Assembly (NCBI RefSeq): GCF_003966655.1
Contig: NZ_AP018795.1
Span: 868,001 to 932,000 of the forward strand
Reading direction: 5' to 3'
Source: Acidithiobacillus ferridurans
GTDB taxonomy: Bacteria > Pseudomonadota > Gammaproteobacteria > Acidithiobacillales > Acidithiobacillaceae
Length of the DNA: 64,000 bases
The notes below the pieces were generated by a model that did not search any database, had not been told where the DNA came from, and saw only the letters and a program-made list of their open reading frames with translations. Within the stretch, counting starts at the first letter, position 1; the number at the start of each line of letters is the position of its first letter. This document shows positions 8,912-19,030 of this stretch, in pieces. A program made the translations under genes and the position numbers.

Positions 8912-11274
8912 ATGAATAAGCGGACTCGTATGAACCCGTTATTGTTCGCAATGTGTACCGCAGGGCTTTGCACCTGGAATACCCTGACAGCCGCATATGG
9001 TGCCAATTCAGGCGGCCAATCCACCAGTGTCGGCGAGGTAAATGCTTCGGCCAGCGCACTTTCTAAATCTGCCAAGGCGCTGGCCAGCACCGACGGCAAG
9101 CTGACCAAGAAGAAAATCTTCCAATCCACCCAATCCCAGGCGGTTCTCGGGAAGCGTGAAATTCAGGGTGTAGGTCCCGCCGCGGGGGCGGCACAAGCGC
9201 TCTCTCTGGCACCCGGCATCGCTGTCCGTGGTTATGGCGGTATCTCCTCGACCGCGCGCTATGAAATCGCAGTGCGCGGCGTAAAGGTAGGCTGGTCATC
9301 CGTGAATGGTGACGTCGAGCGCAATGGCTTGACGGTGCTGTTTGACGGAATCCCCATGAACAACCTGATTTCCCATAACGGCGGCTGGGATTCCAACGAA
9401 ATCCCCATTCTCCAGATGATCCATGGCATCAACGTGACCTATGGCCCCGGAAATCCCGCCGGCCGGTGGTTCGACAGCGTCGGTGGCACCATCAACTTTG
9501 TGCCGCTGCAGCCATCCGTAAATCCGAGCGCTGAAATAGGTACCACCTTCGGCAGTAATGGCACCCTCGGCTACAACTTTGACCTCAAAACGGGAATGTA
9601 CGATGGCTGGTCCGCGGTTCTGGCCGGAGGTTATACGAAAAACAATACCTTCCGCACCGGTACGTTCAATGCGCCGTCCCAGTCTCTCGCCTATTTTGGC
9701 AAGGCGGTGAAGACCTTCCGGAGTGGCACCTTCAGCCTTGGCGGCTATGTCGACAGTTCGCGCGAGTTCAGGCCCAATTTCATACCGGTCACCCCGATAC
9801 CGGGCATCACCACCCAGGGCCTGAACGCCAATGCGCCTTTGTATAGCCAACAGACCAGCGGGTTTTATGCATCTCTGCCTGAGTCCATCTGGTTTAAGCA
9901 ATTGAAAGTACAAGGCTACATGTTGTACTCCAAGTTGAACCTCCAGCTCAGCAGGGACGTCACCCTGCACGAAATGGCCTGGTATCGCCATGGCCACCGG
10001 GTGCATTACCGCATTACCAACTTTGTACCAGGAAGCAGCGTGAATTCCGAGTATTACCATCCGAACTCGGAAACTTATGGCGACAAGCTGTATTTCGACT
10101 GGCGCCTGCCTATGAATCTCCTGAAGGCCGGAGGGTCGTGGATTCATCAGCAATACACCACGCCCTATGCAGGATACAATACACTCATGGGCACCAGCCC
10201 CTCCTTCCCCAGTCAGTACAATAGTGACGTTCTGTATAACAACTATCTGACGGGCTTCATTCAGGACACGTTCACCCCGTTCTCCGGCTTCAAGATTACT
10301 CCGGGCATTGCTGCCGTCCAGTATCAGACCCAGATGTATAATAATGGGGCCCAGGCATTCCCCAATCTTCCTGCCGGCGCCCAAAATCAGACGCTGATCA
10401 ACAGTGCTGCGGATACCATATCCGGTCTTGAACCTTCGGTTGGAGTTCGCTTTGCTCCGGTAAAGTGGGGCTCACTATATGCCCATTATGCCCGGTCTTA
10501 TCAAAATCCCACCGACAATAACTTTGGCGCCTACAACAGCCACGGAGGCAATATAGACTTCAACAGTTTAAAACCGGTAAAAAGCACGGATTATGAAGTC
10601 GGAGCCAAGTTTTTCGTGCACAACTGGATGTTGCTGCATAACTTCACGTTCAATATCAACTACTACTATGATCACTTGGCCAATGAGACCATAGCGACCT
10701 ATCTGACAAACATCGCACAAACCAAGTTTGCCGCGGCCAATGCAGTGGTGAACGGCGTCAATATCGCCATGGCCGACAACCCCTCCTGGAACTGGCATCT
10801 GTTCGCCAATCTGGCGCTCAATCATTCGTACTACACCTCGTATACGCCGCAGGGTGGGGGTACGACCTTATATGGCGCCAACGTATCTTATAGCCCGTAC
10901 CTCACCATGAGCGCGGGTATTGACTATCGCTACTACTACCATGGATTCCTGTTCTCCCCACAGTTCGTGGATCAATACACCAGTTCACAGTACCTCTTCA
11001 ATAATTTAACCGGTGCGCCATCGCACCAGAAGCAGCCGGGATACAATGTCTCCAACCTCAGTCTTGGATAAAAACGACCCGATTGAATCCATACATCCCG
11101 ACCCTGAAAGACGTGAAGCTCTCCGTGGGAATATACAATCTCTTTGATGCACACTATAACCCCATTGAGTACATCACCAGTGGTGGATACTTTGGCGGTA
11201 ACAGTACCGGTGCCATTCTGGCTGATCCGGGGGCACCACGGCAGTATTTTATGACGGTATCGGCGAAGTTCTAA
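8912..11274 (+). pseudogene. TonB-dependent outer-membrane receptor 2, frameshifted near the 3' end
   Basis: Paralogue of receptor 1 with the same layout: signal peptide, STSVGEVNAS linker, KKKIFQSTQS, plug (GAAQALSLAPGIAV, VLFDGIPM, IHGINVTYGPG, DSVGGTINF) and barrel. A stop occurs at 11069-11071 after VSNLSLG. The missing C-terminus continues in the -1 frame from about 11074 (KLSVGIYNLFDAHYNP, then YFMTVSAKF with terminal Phe). Adding one base at 11066-11071 restores about 787 residues. As called, the protein would lose its last three to four beta-strands and the C-terminal Phe needed for BAM recognition. Sequencing error is a real alternative. The start ATG 8912 follows CAGGAG. Confidence 0.85.
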
Positions 11275-11282
11275 GACTTTTT

Positions 11283-11313
11283 CGCGCTGCGTGGTGTCAC
11301 GCAGCGCGCTTTT
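11283..11313 (+). terminator. Rho-independent terminator after TonB receptor 2
   Basis: Perfect 10-bp stem GCGCTGCGTG / CACGCAGCGC (11284-11293 and 11298-11307) with a GTGT loop, closed by one further C-G pair and followed by CTTTTC. It begins 9 bp after the receptor stop. Confidence 0.8.
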
Positions 11314-11360
11314 CATTGATTTTGTTACACTAACGGATTTATCAAACTACGGAGTTTCAC

Positions 11361-11939
11361 ATGCCTGAAGAGATTCAAGAGTGGCCAAGAAGTACGCGAT
11401 GGATACATGCGGGATTTGCGTTGGCGGTAACGCTTCTGCTGTTCAGCGAACTTGACATGAAGGCCATATGGAAAAAAGTCGGCGAACTTCCATTCCGGCA
11501 TTTACTGTTTCATATGCATATGTGGATTGGCATGTTTGCAGCGATTATTGTTGTCGCATTCTGGGTGCAGGTTTTCTCCAACAAAAACCTGCGCTCACAC
11601 CTGTTCCCCTACAGCGGGCCCTACTTGGACAACGTCTGCACCGATATCAGGGGGCTGGCAAGCAGAAAGCTGCCGCCAAGCGGGATGCGCGGCGGGGTGC
11701 CGGGCATGGTACATGGTTTTGGTTTGGTTGCCGTGACCGGCATGGCCCTCCTGGGATTTATCATGTTTTTCCTGATTCCAAATTATGGAGTGGCTGCGCC
11801 CATAGGCTTCTACCAGCTTCCCAAGAAGATGCACGACTTTCTTTCTTCATTTGTCTGGTTGTACTGGTGGGGTCATATTGGCATGGCTACACTCCACGCA
11901 AGCAAATCTCCGGTCATTTTACGCATATTCAGACCGTAG
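11361..11939 (+). CDS. Cytochrome b561-like integral membrane protein
   Basis: 192 residues with four strongly hydrophobic segments (about 15-28, 52-72, 115-137 and 160-175). Histidines lie in or near them: HAGF at the start of TM1, HLLFHMHMW at TM2, MVHGFG at TM3 and GHIGMATLH at TM4. This resembles bacterial di-haem b561 or hydrogenase/formate-dehydrogenase b-type subunits, which move electrons across the inner membrane. ATG 11361 has GGAG 8 bp upstream. Position after two TonB receptors suggests a reductase for the imported ligand, but a terminator separates them and that link is inference. Confidence 0.6.
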   Translation: MPEEIQEWPRSTRWIHAGFALAVTLLLFSELDMKAIWKKVGELPFRHLLFHMHMWIGMFAAIIVVAFWVQVFSNKNLRSHLFPYSGPYLDNVCTDIRGLASRKLPPSGMRGGVPGMVHGFGLVAVTGMALLGFIMFFLIPNYGVAAPIGFYQLPKKMHDFLSSFVWLYWWGHIGMATLHASKSPVILRIFRP

Positions 11940-12088
11940 TAGCGCAACCCTGGGCTTGGTTTAGCGGCCCCGGAAGGCAGCTCCTGGAATACTCCAGGGG
12001 TACGCGCTTCCGGGGTTACCGGGTAGCATTAGTTCTCGGGATTTACGCTCCGTACCTTTAGCGGCCCGCGTGACCTCTCCGGAAATTC

Positions 12089-12334
12089 CTAGTGATCGGC
12101 ACGGTGATAGTCCCGATGCCGGTATTCCTGCCGCCGATTTTCCCGGTGCCACTCGTGATCCCGATATCTACGCTCATCCCGATACCTGTAGTGGTCCTCC
12201 CGTGGGCCATAGTAAGCCGGATACTTCATATAGTAATGATCCGCATAGCCCCTCTGGTCAGCAAATCCATCCTGGGCAACGGAAAACGTCAGCCCGAGGA
12301 TGACCAACGGCATCATAGCCAGTTTTTTTCTCAT
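12089..12334 (-). CDS. Small secreted protein rich in Tyr, His, Arg and Asp
   Basis: 81 residues. The N-terminus is a clear signal peptide (KKLAMMPLVILGLTFSVA) with probable cleavage before QDGFADQ. The mature part is highly charged and low complexity, with repeated YR, HR and RD pairs (HYRYRDERRYRDHEWHRENR). AGGTGA lies 6 bp before ATG 12334. The family is unknown to me. The composition suits a periplasmic or surface metal- or nucleic-acid-binding peptide, but no function is assigned. Confidence 0.6.
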   Translation of the reverse strand: MRKKLAMMPLVILGLTFSVAQDGFADQRGYADHYYMKYPAYYGPREDHYRYRDERRYRDHEWHRENRRQEYRHRDYHRADH

Positions 12335-12413
12335 ATGATTTCACCTATACCAAACATATACGGCAATAATATTTGACAGCCATCATGGATGCATTGACAT
12401 CGGACCGTTGCAA

Positions 12414-12590
12414 TCAGTGATCTTCACCATGATGCCACCCGCCTTCTCCCCTTCCTCCATAATAGCCGCCATAACCCCCATAATAGCCGCCATACGGGGG
12501 AGCTATTATGCATCCGGAAAGCATGGAAGCGCTCACAAAAACAAAAAGCGCCATATAAACCAGTCGCCTTACCTGCCTCAGCTTGTTCAT
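12414..12590 (-). CDS. Small Gly/Tyr-rich lipoprotein (58 aa)
   Basis: ATG at 12590 follows GGAGAG at good spacing. The product starts with a basic N-region, then LVYMALFVFVSASM and a lipobox LSGC (Cys at residue 27), so it is probably lipidated. The mature part is IIAPPYGGYYGGYGGYYGG followed by a His/Glu tail. Gly-Tyr repeats resemble those of small envelope lipoproteins. It shares strand with the Tyr/His-rich secreted gene at 12089-12334. Confidence 0.65.
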   Translation of the reverse strand: MNKLRQVRRLVYMALFVFVSASMLSGCIIAPPYGGYYGGYGGYYGGRGEGGWHHGEDH

Positions 12591-12688
12591 GATTTTCTCT
12601 CCAAAAAGGTTTGCGACACCAATCCGTAATACTTCCTGCTAATAAAGCATTCCGTGACATGCATGACCCATACGCCAATCATGACACA

Positions 12689-12702
12689 ATTAACCGGTTA
12701 AT
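12689..12702. promoter_or_regulatory. Perfect 14-bp palindrome ATTAACCGGTTAAT
   Basis: A perfect inverted repeat about 100 bp upstream of the small lipoprotein start and 30 bp after the ATPase stop. A symmetric AT-flanked CCGG centre suits a dimeric repressor site for the lipoprotein promoter. No adjacent regulator explains it. Confidence 0.4.
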
Positions 12703-12731
12703 CAGATAGAAAGTCAAGCTATCGAATGGCC

Positions 12732-15314
12732 TTACTTTTGCGTCCAGTGCAACCGTCGATTGTTTGTCCAGCGCACGGTTTGCAGCCACAGAACGCAGAG
12801 CACTACCAGCCCGCCGGCGATCAGCAGTGGCGGCATGCCGATGGCGGCGAAACCCATCACACCGCGCGTGAAAGGAATCGCCAGGACCGCGACGAGCACC
12901 GCGCCCACTCCCGCGAACATGGGCGCCAGCAAAGAATTGTTGCCACTCAGATTACGCAGAGCCGGACGCGTGAGGTCGCGGTTGGCGAGGATCAACAGAA
13001 ACAGTGCAAACACCAAGGCACTGAATATGCTGATACGAACGTCTTTTTCGGCCCAACCCAGGTGTTGCAACCATGCCGATCCCGCCAGAAGAATGGCCGC
13101 AATCCCCAGGCCTTGGGTCAAGGCAAAACCGATGTTACCCGCGGCAAATGGATTGGCATGGAGGGAACGCGGCGGCCGATGCATGATGTCGGCGGCTGCG
13201 GGTTCGGCCTCGAATACGATGGAACAGGCAGGATCGATGAGCAGCTCCAGCAGCACGATATGCACCGGCAGCAATAATACCGGCCAGCGCAAAAGCGCCG
13301 GAAGCAGCGCCAACGCGACGATGGGCATATGCACCGCAAACACGAAGCGTGTAGCTTTGGTGATGTTGTCGTAGATGCGCCGTCCACTGCGGATGGCACC
13401 GACGATGCTGGCAAAGCTATCGTCCAGCAGCACCAGCGCCGCAGCCTCCCGCGCCACATCGGTGCCATGTTCGCCCATGGCGATGCCGACATCGGCGGCC
13501 TTCAGCGCCGGGGCATCGTTGACGCCGTCACCGGTCATGGCGACCACCTCGCCGGCCTGTTGCAGTGCCCGCACCAGACGCAGCTTCTGTTCAGGCAACA
13601 GGCGGGCGCACAGATCGACCTGTTTCAAGCGCAGACGTAGCGCCTCGTCATCCAGTGCGGCGATTTCGGGGCCGGTAATGACCTCGGCACGCTCGGACAA
13701 CCCCACCTGCCCGGCGATCGCGCGCGCTGTGGCAGGATGATCGCCCGTGAGCATCAACACCCGTATACCAGCGTCGCGGCATTCGGCAACAGCGGCGGGA
13801 ACGTCGGGACGTGGCGGATCGAAAAAGCCTACCAGGCCAAGAAATCGGAAATCGAAATCGTGCTGGGTTTTGGGCCAGGGAGTATCGGGGTTGCCAGCCT
13901 CCCACAGGCCCCTGGCCACGCCCAGCACGCGCAGACCTCGTGCGGCCATGGCTTCCACCCGCTGCTGGATCGCCAACCTGTCCGCCGCGGACAAGTGGCA
14001 CAAATCGGCCACGGCTTCAGGCGCGCCTTTGGTCGCCAGCAGATGCGCATCGGGTCGCGCACCGGAAAACACCCGGGTCATCGCCAGAATGTCGGGGGAT
14101 AATTCATACTGAAACTCAGGCTGACGGTCGTCATGGACATGTTCGGTCCCGGCCAAACGCCCATGGCCGAATACCTGGATGGCCTTTTCCATCGGGTCGA
14201 AGGGATCGATGGGAGTGGCCAGCATCGCAAACTCGACCAGGGTATGGAAGGTCTCTGGGAGATCGGGTTGGGCCACCACGAATACGGCGTCGCCCACCGC
14301 AAGTTCCGCCACCTGCATGCGGTTCTGCGTCAGCGTGCCGGTCTTGTCCACCGCCAGCACGGTGATCGCACCCAACGCTTCCACCGCCGGCACGCGTCTG
14401 GTGAGTACCCTGGCTTTGGCGATACGCCAGGCGCCCAGCGCCAGGAACACGGTGAGAATGACCGGAATTTCCTCGGGCAGGATGGCCATCGCCAGGGCGA
14501 TACCGGACAGCAGGCTTTCCAGCAACGCGCGGCCATCCCACAACCAAGCCACCAGAACCAGCGACAGCGCCAGCAACAGCGCGATCGCCGTCAGATTACG
14601 GATGAGGGTGCGCGAGGACTGTTGCAGGCCGGAGGTCGCCTCTTGCGTTGTTGCCAGCGCCTGACCGATGCGGCCGACGGCGGTTGCGATCCCCGTAGCC
14701 TGCACCACCGCAAGGCCCACCCCCCTGGTGACCACGGTGCTGGCGAACAGCGCAGCGCCGTCAGCACCGCCCGACGTGGCCAGCGCGCCGAACTCCGGAT
14801 TGGGGAGCTTGTCCACCGGCACCGCCTCCCCAGTGAGCAGCGACTCGTCCACCGTGAGCTGGCCCTGCACCAGTTGCGCATCGGCGGCGATGCGATCCCC
14901 CTCATGCAGGACCAGGAGATCGCCGCGCACCACCTCGCGCCCGGCGATCCGCAACTCCCGACCGTCGCGGATCACCAGCGCCCGCGGCGCGGAGAGATCG
15001 CGCAACGACTCCAGCGCGCGCTGGGTCTTGCGCTCCTGGGCCAGGGAAATGCCGATGACCACGAACACGAAGGCCAGCAGAAACAGCGCTTCGGCATGGT
15101 CGCCCAGCAGCAGATAGATGCCGCCAGCCACCAGCAACATCACGAACATCGGCTCGGCCAGGACACCGAGCACGATGGCCAGCAGCGTTTTTGGCGTGCT
15201 TCCGGGCAGAAGGTTCGGGCCATCTTCGGCAAGGCGCCGGGCCGCGGTTGCGCCGTCAAGTCCCGTAAATGGACGGACGTCCGCTTGCGCCGCAGGGCGT
15301 GTATCCATATTCAT
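12732..15314 (-). CDS. P-type cation-transporting ATPase
   Basis: Inner-membrane ion pump of about 860 residues. Seen in order: an N-terminal cation-ATPase segment (GLDGATAARRLAEDGPNLLPG), TM pair, actuator loop ESLLTGEAVPVDK, TM with ILPEEIPV, phosphorylation motif VDKTGTLTQNRM, a nucleotide-binding domain (KGAPEAV), MLTGDHPATARAIA, hinge MTGDGVNDAPALKAADVGIAMG and four to six C-terminal TMs. PEEIP instead of PEGLP or CPC separates it from classical Ca2+ pumps and from heavy-metal P1B pumps. The ion is unknown. The frame stays open to 15500, but that overlaps msrB. ATG 15314 (or 15308) follows GGGGGAG and is preferred. Confidence 0.9.
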   Translation of the reverse strand: MNMDTRPAAQADVRPFTGLDGATAARRLAEDGPNLLPGSTPKTLLAIVLGVLAEPMFVMLLVAGGIYLLLGDHAEALFLLAFVFVVIGISLAQERKTQRALESLRDLSAPRALVIRDGRELRIAGREVVRGDLLVLHEGDRIAADAQLVQGQLTVDESLLTGEAVPVDKLPNPEFGALATSGGADGAALFASTVVTRGVGLAVVQATGIATAVGRIGQALATTQEATSGLQQSSRTLIRNLTAIALLLALSLVLVAWLWDGRALLESLLSGIALAMAILPEEIPVILTVFLALGAWRIAKARVLTRRVPAVEALGAITVLAVDKTGTLTQNRMQVAELAVGDAVFVVAQPDLPETFHTLVEFAMLATPIDPFDPMEKAIQVFGHGRLAGTEHVHDDRQPEFQYELSPDILAMTRVFSGARPDAHLLATKGAPEAVADLCHLSAADRLAIQQRVEAMAARGLRVLGVARGLWEAGNPDTPWPKTQHDFDFRFLGLVGFFDPPRPDVPAAVAECRDAGIRVLMLTGDHPATARAIAGQVGLSERAEVITGPEIAALDDEALRLRLKQVDLCARLLPEQKLRLVRALQQAGEVVAMTGDGVNDAPALKAADVGIAMGEHGTDVAREAAALVLLDDSFASIVGAIRSGRRIYDNITKATRFVFAVHMPIVALALLPALLRWPVLLLPVHIVLLELLIDPACSIVFEAEPAAADIMHRPPRSLHANPFAAGNIGFALTQGLGIAAILLAGSAWLQHLGWAEKDVRISIFSALVFALFLLILANRDLTRPALRNLSGNNSLLAPMFAGVGAVLVAVLAIPFTRGVMGFAAIGMPPLLIAGGLVVLCVLWLQTVRWTNNRRLHWTQK

Positions 15315-15397
15315 GCTCCCCCTGTCCGGTAACACGCCCCGCTCTTCGCCAGCAACAACCCCGTCGACGACGGAAACCAGGATGCCGCAGGGTCCTG

Positions 15398-15823
15398 CTA
15401 GGTGGCCCTTTGAAAGCGCAGCGCCGCCGAATTCAAACAGTAACGCCGCCCCGTCGGGGCCGGACCATCGGAAAACACATGCCCCAGGTGGCTGTCGCAA
15501 CGCGCGCAGCGGATTTCCGTGCGTACCATGCCATGACTGGCATCGCGGATCTCATGGATATGGTCGGGTGCAAAAGGCTCCCAAAAACTCGGCCAGCCCG
15601 TCCCCGACTCAAACTTGGCTGCCGAGCGAAACAACGGCAACCCACACAAAGCACAAACGAAAGTCCCGTCGCCCTGTTCGTGCAGCAGCCCACCGCAGAA
15701 GGGCGGCTCCGTGCCATGTTCAAACAGGACATGGCGCACCTCGGCAGACAATCCTTGCGCCATTTCTGCGCGCTTCCCGGCATCGATGGGGGTCAGATCA
15801 AAACCTGCGGATGAACGGATCAT
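15398..15823 (-). CDS. msrB: Peptide-methionine (R)-S-oxide reductase MsrB
   Basis: Reduces methionine-R-sulfoxide in oxidised proteins. About 141 residues with FESGTGWPSFW, two zinc CxxC pairs (CALC, CARC), GHVFSDGP and the catalytic Cys in RYCLNSAALRF. The start is placed at ATG 15823, 8 bp after a near-perfect GGAGGTGAT. ATG 15829, two codons earlier, is in frame but sits inside that ribosome site. It follows msrA directly. Confidence 0.93.
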   Translation of the reverse strand: MIRSSAGFDLTPIDAGKRAEMAQGLSAEVRHVLFEHGTEPPFCGGLLHEQGDGTFVCALCGLPLFRSAAKFESGTGWPSFWEPFAPDHIHEIRDASHGMVRTEIRCARCDSHLGHVFSDGPAPTGRRYCLNSAALRFQRAT

Positions 15824-15828
15824 CGTCA

Positions 15829-16425
15829 TCACCTCCGTTGATTCTCGCGCAACCATTGCGGAAAGCGCGTGCGCAGTTTTTCCACTTTCGGCAGCGCCAC
15901 CGCACATATATAGGGCTGATTCGGATGCTGGCGGGCATAATCCTGGTGATCGTCTTCCGCCGGATAAAAATGCGTCAGGGGCGTGATTTCGGTGGCGATG
16001 GGTCCGGCAAAAACCTTCGCCTGATCAAGCTGCGCCACATAGTCCCGCGCCAGCACCGTCTGAGCGTCATTCAGGGTGAATATCGCGGACCGGTATTGCG
16101 TCCCCACATCATTCCCCTGCCGATCGTGCTGCGTCGGATCGTGGGCCACCGCAAAAAAGACCTGTAACAGCCGGCCAAACGACAGCAACGCCGGGTCGTA
16201 GTGAATCTCTACCGCCTCGGCGTGGCCGGTCGTCCCCGTGCATACCGCCCGGTAATTGGCCGTTTCCGCCGCGCCGCCCGTATAACCGGACACGACCCGC
16301 GTCACTCCCGCGAGGCCCAGATACACCGCCTCCACGCACCAGAAGCACCCCGCCGCCAATACCGCCACACCCGGCGTATCGGCAGCGGCATCCTCGCGGT
16401 CGGGGGCGGGAATCGTCAACGCCAT
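15829..16425 (-). CDS. msrA: Peptide-methionine (S)-S-oxide reductase MsrA
   Basis: Reduces methionine-S-sulfoxide. The catalytic motif AAGCFWCVE is near residue 27. GYTGGAAETANYRAVCTGTTGHAEAVE, HDPTQHDRQGNDVGTQYRSAIF and FYPAEDDHQDY are all typical. ATG 16425 is chosen because it follows GGAG and begins the conserved region closely. The frame stays open to 16521 without conservation. It is transcribed before msrB and ends within that gene's ribosome site, so the pair is co-translated. Confidence 0.94.
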   Translation of the reverse strand: MALTIPAPDREDAAADTPGVAVLAAGCFWCVEAVYLGLAGVTRVVSGYTGGAAETANYRAVCTGTTGHAEAVEIHYDPALLSFGRLLQVFFAVAHDPTQHDRQGNDVGTQYRSAIFTLNDAQTVLARDYVAQLDQAKVFAGPIATEITPLTHFYPAEDDHQDYARQHPNQPYICAVALPKVEKLRTRFPQWLRENQRR

Positions 16426-16576
16426 GACCTGTACTCCATGTGAACGGACCCTGTCCAAAGCATAGCCGCAAAGCTCCGCCAGACCAACCGTCGGCAGACG
16501 ATGTGCCAGACTCCGGCACATTTGCTAGTATCCACGCTTCAATGAAATTCGTCCTGCAAAATTCTGGGGAAGGGCC

Positions 16577-17446
16577 ATGGAAACGGAAGATCGGAGCGGT
16601 GGAAAAAAGGCGCGCGTAGGATTCGGAAAGTCCGCAGGGGCGGCTTTGGGCGCATTGTTCTTCGGCCCGCTGCTGCTCGCCGGGTGCGCCACCAGCCCGA
16701 ATCTTCAATCCGCGGAGCATCTGGTGCAAGACAACTTCCACGGCAAGGCCCATGTGGTGAAGGTCTTTCCGGGCCCCACCCAAAAACTCACCGGCATCAT
16801 CGCCGAAAACAGCCAGCATCAGCAGGGGATACTCTGGATGTTGTCCAATCGCTACCTCCTGCTCGGCCCGGTGGTGAATGATAAGGGCCAGGATATCACC
16901 CAGGCGGCCACGGAAAAGTATCTGCCCCAACCCCGAAAGGTCCCCGCCGGACAGATTGCCCCGGCGGCCATGCAGGCACCGGGCTTCACGATCGGTCACG
17001 CGGGGCCACTCATGGTGGTGTTTGCCGACCCCAACTGCATCTACTGCCATCTGCTCTGGGAGGCATTGCAAAAACCCGTCGCCGACGGTCAACTCCGGGT
17101 AAAACTGATCCCCGTCGGTTTTCTGAAAGATTCCAGCGCCGCCAAGGCAGCCACGATTCTCGCCGCCCCCGACCCGGCGGCGGCATGGGCGGAAAACGAG
17201 ATGGGTTTTGACAAAAGCACCGAGGAGGGTGGCACCCGGCCCCTGGCGCAGATTCCCGCCGAAGATATGAAGGCGGTCCATGCCAACACCGCCTTGCTTC
17301 AGTCCAGCGGTGAAGAAGCGACGCCGACCCTGCTTTTCTGCCGGAAGAAGAGGATGGTGCTGGTCCATGGCATCGCCGTGCGCGGACTGCCCGCGCTCAT
17401 TCACTCGCTCCGTGGCGATGTCAGCGCGGAGGGCTGCACCCCCTGA
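16577..17446 (+). CDS. DsbC/DsbG-like thiol-disulfide lipoprotein
   Basis: 289 residues with a hydrophobic stretch ([15 protein letters not shown]) ending in lipobox LAGC. An N-terminal region of about 100 residues resembles the DsbC/G dimerisation part. The thioredoxin-fold domain has active site [11 protein letters not shown] (about residue 154) and a cis-Pro loop EEATPTLLF. DsbC and DsbG isomerise or reduce disulfides and sulfenic acids in the periplasm. A membrane-anchored form is unusual. It is divergent from msrAB, giving a local protein-oxidation repair theme. Exact subfamily is uncertain. Confidence 0.75.
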   Translation: METEDRSGGKKARVGFGKSAGAALGALFFGPLLLAGCATSPNLQSAEHLVQDNFHGKAHVVKVFPGPTQKLTGIIAENSQHQQGILWMLSNRYLLLGPVVNDKGQDITQAATEKYLPQPRKVPAGQIAPAAMQAPGFTIGHAGPLMVVFADPNCIYCHLLWEALQKPVADGQLRVKLIPVGFLKDSSAAKAATILAAPDPAAAWAENEMGFDKSTEEGGTRPLAQIPAEDMKAVHANTALLQSSGEEATPTLLFCRKKRMVLVHGIAVRGLPALIHSLRGDVSAEGCTP

Positions 17447-17505
17447 TCTCCGCCGGTTCTGCCGGACGACTTCCCCCGCAGGCGGCCCTTGGTTATATTC
17501 CACTA

Positions 17506-18162
17506 ATGCACAGTTCCACACATGATGATCTGGTCATCCTCGGCGGCACCTTCGACCCCATCCATTATGGGCACCTGCGCGCCGTGGAGGAGGTGCGGCA
17601 GGCCCTCGGCATTGCACAGGTGATGCTGATCCCGGCGGGGCACCCGCCCCACCGCCAAAGCCCCTGGGCCGACGCCCGCCACCGTCTGGCCATGACCCGC
17701 ATCGCCGTCGCGCACCATCCGCAATTCACGGTCAGTTCCTGGGAAGTGGAGCGGGAGGGGCCGTCCTACACCGTGGATACCCTCACCGCCCTGCGTCGGC
17801 AACGCCCGGATGCGGTACTCGCCACGGTCATCGGCATGGATGCCTTTCTGCGCTTCGACACCTGGCACCACTGGCAGCACATTCTCGATCTCACCCACCT
17901 CGTCGTTACCGGGCGCCCGGGCTGGCCTGCCGCCGAATTACCCGAAGCCCTGCGCCAGGCCCTCTATCAGCGCCGTTGCGAAGATGTCGGCGCCCTGCGC
18001 CAGACGCCCGCCGGCTGTATCCTGTTTCATACGGTCACAGCCCTGGAAATCTCCGCCAGCAGTATTCGCAGCCTGCTCGCCGGTCATCAGAGCCCGCGCT
18101 TTCTGTTACCGGACGAGGTATTGGATTATATTGACGCCGAAGGGCTCTACCAGAGCCCATAG
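17506..18162 (+). CDS. nadD: Nicotinate-nucleotide adenylyltransferase NadD
   Basis: Adenylates NaMN to deamido-NAD in NAD synthesis. 218 residues. The nucleotidyltransferase motif [13 protein letters not shown] is at the N-terminus, PPHRQ follows, and the C-terminal [10 protein letters not shown] motif is present. First gene of a run with rsfS and rlmH, a common bacterial order. Confidence 0.96.
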   Translation: MHSSTHDDLVILGGTFDPIHYGHLRAVEEVRQALGIAQVMLIPAGHPPHRQSPWADARHRLAMTRIAVAHHPQFTVSSWEVEREGPSYTVDTLTALRRQRPDAVLATVIGMDAFLRFDTWHHWQHILDLTHLVVTGRPGWPAAELPEALRQALYQRRCEDVGALRQTPAGCILFHTVTALEISASSIRSLLAGHQSPRFLLPDEVLDYIDAEGLYQSP

Positions 18163-18186
18163 CCCGACAACAAAGGATCATAACAC

Positions 18187-18543
18187 TTGGCGACAGCAGA
18201 AACCCTTCGCGACCTGGCCATCTCCGTTCTGGATGAACACAAGGCGCTCGACATCAAGAGCATCGATGTCCGCAAACAGACCGACATCACCGACTATCTC
18301 ATCATCGCCTCCGGCACCTCCGACCGCCACTTGCGGGCGCTGGCCGACGCGGTGATGGCACGCATGCGCGAGGAAGGCGTAAAACCCATAGGCAAGGAAG
18401 GCCTCACCGTGGGCGACTGGGTGCTGGTCGACCTCGGTGATGTGGTCATCCATGTGATGCGTCCGGAAGTGCGCGATTTTTACCAACTGGAGCGGCTCTG
18501 GGGAGAACTTCCGCAGATGCGTAGCCAAAGCGAGGGGCACTGA
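18187..18543 (+). CDS. rsfS: Ribosomal silencing factor RsfS
   Basis: Binds uL14 on the 50S subunit and blocks subunit joining under starvation. 118 residues with the family core DITDYLIIASGTSDRHLRALAD, GLTVGDWVLVDLGDVVIHVM and FYQLERLW. TTG 18187 is used, preceded by AAAGGA 9 bp upstream. It lies 24 bp after nadD and 6 bp before rlmH. Confidence 0.95.
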   Translation: MATAETLRDLAISVLDEHKALDIKSIDVRKQTDITDYLIIASGTSDRHLRALADAVMARMREEGVKPIGKEGLTVGDWVLVDLGDVVIHVMRPEVRDFYQLERLWGELPQMRSQSEGH

Positions 18544-18549
18544 TCCGCG

Positions 18550-19023
18550 ATGCGCCTCTGGGTGCTGGCCATCGGCAGCAAAATGCCGGCTTGGGTAGAG
18601 GCGGGCGTCGCCGAATACAGTGCGCGGATGCCGCCGCAACTGCGCGTCGAGTGGCGGGGATTGCCGCTGGCACGACGCGGGCGCAGCGGGGACCCGGCCC
18701 GCTGGCGGCGCGAGGAAGGTGAACGGATACTGGCGGCAACCCCGGCCGGAGCCGAGCGGATCGCACTGGAAGTAGACGGCAGGAATCTGGACAGCGAGGC
18801 ACTGGCGCAGCGCATCGACACCTGGTTCCACGGCGGGCGCGATGTCGCTCTGTGGGTCGGCGGCCCCGACGGCCTCGACCCGGCCCTGCAACCAGACTGG
18901 CGCTGGTCCTTGTCGCCCCTGACCCTCGCCCACCCGGTGGTGCGTGTCGTGCTGGCCGAACAATTATACCGGGCCTGGAGCATTCAGGCCCGATTACCTT
19001 ATCATCGTGGCGGAGAGGAGTGA
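18550..19023 (+). CDS. rlmH: 23S rRNA pseudouridine-1915 N3-methyltransferase RlmH
   Basis: SPOUT methyltransferase acting on helix 69 of assembled ribosomes. 157 residues with LWVLAIGSKMPAWV at the N-terminus, the SAM knot ALWVGGPDGLDP, and the C-terminal SLSPLTLAHPVVRVVLAEQLYRAW plus YHRG. Full length for the family. Confidence 0.96.
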   Translation: MRLWVLAIGSKMPAWVEAGVAEYSARMPPQLRVEWRGLPLARRGRSGDPARWRREEGERILAATPAGAERIALEVDGRNLDSEALAQRIDTWFHGGRDVALWVGGPDGLDPALQPDWRWSLSPLTLAHPVVRVVLAEQLYRAWSIQARLPYHRGGEE

Positions 19024-19030
19024 CGCTGAA

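Noticed and set aside
11940-12088. Possible small RNA or repeat after the b561-like gene
   Set aside because: Some GC-rich partial inverted repeats exist, but no promoter-terminator pair or conserved fold could be supported by eye.
12424-12678. 84-residue minus-strand frame
   Set aside because: Trp/Arg-rich shadow in another frame of the lipoprotein gene at 12414-12590, which has the ribosome site and lipobox.
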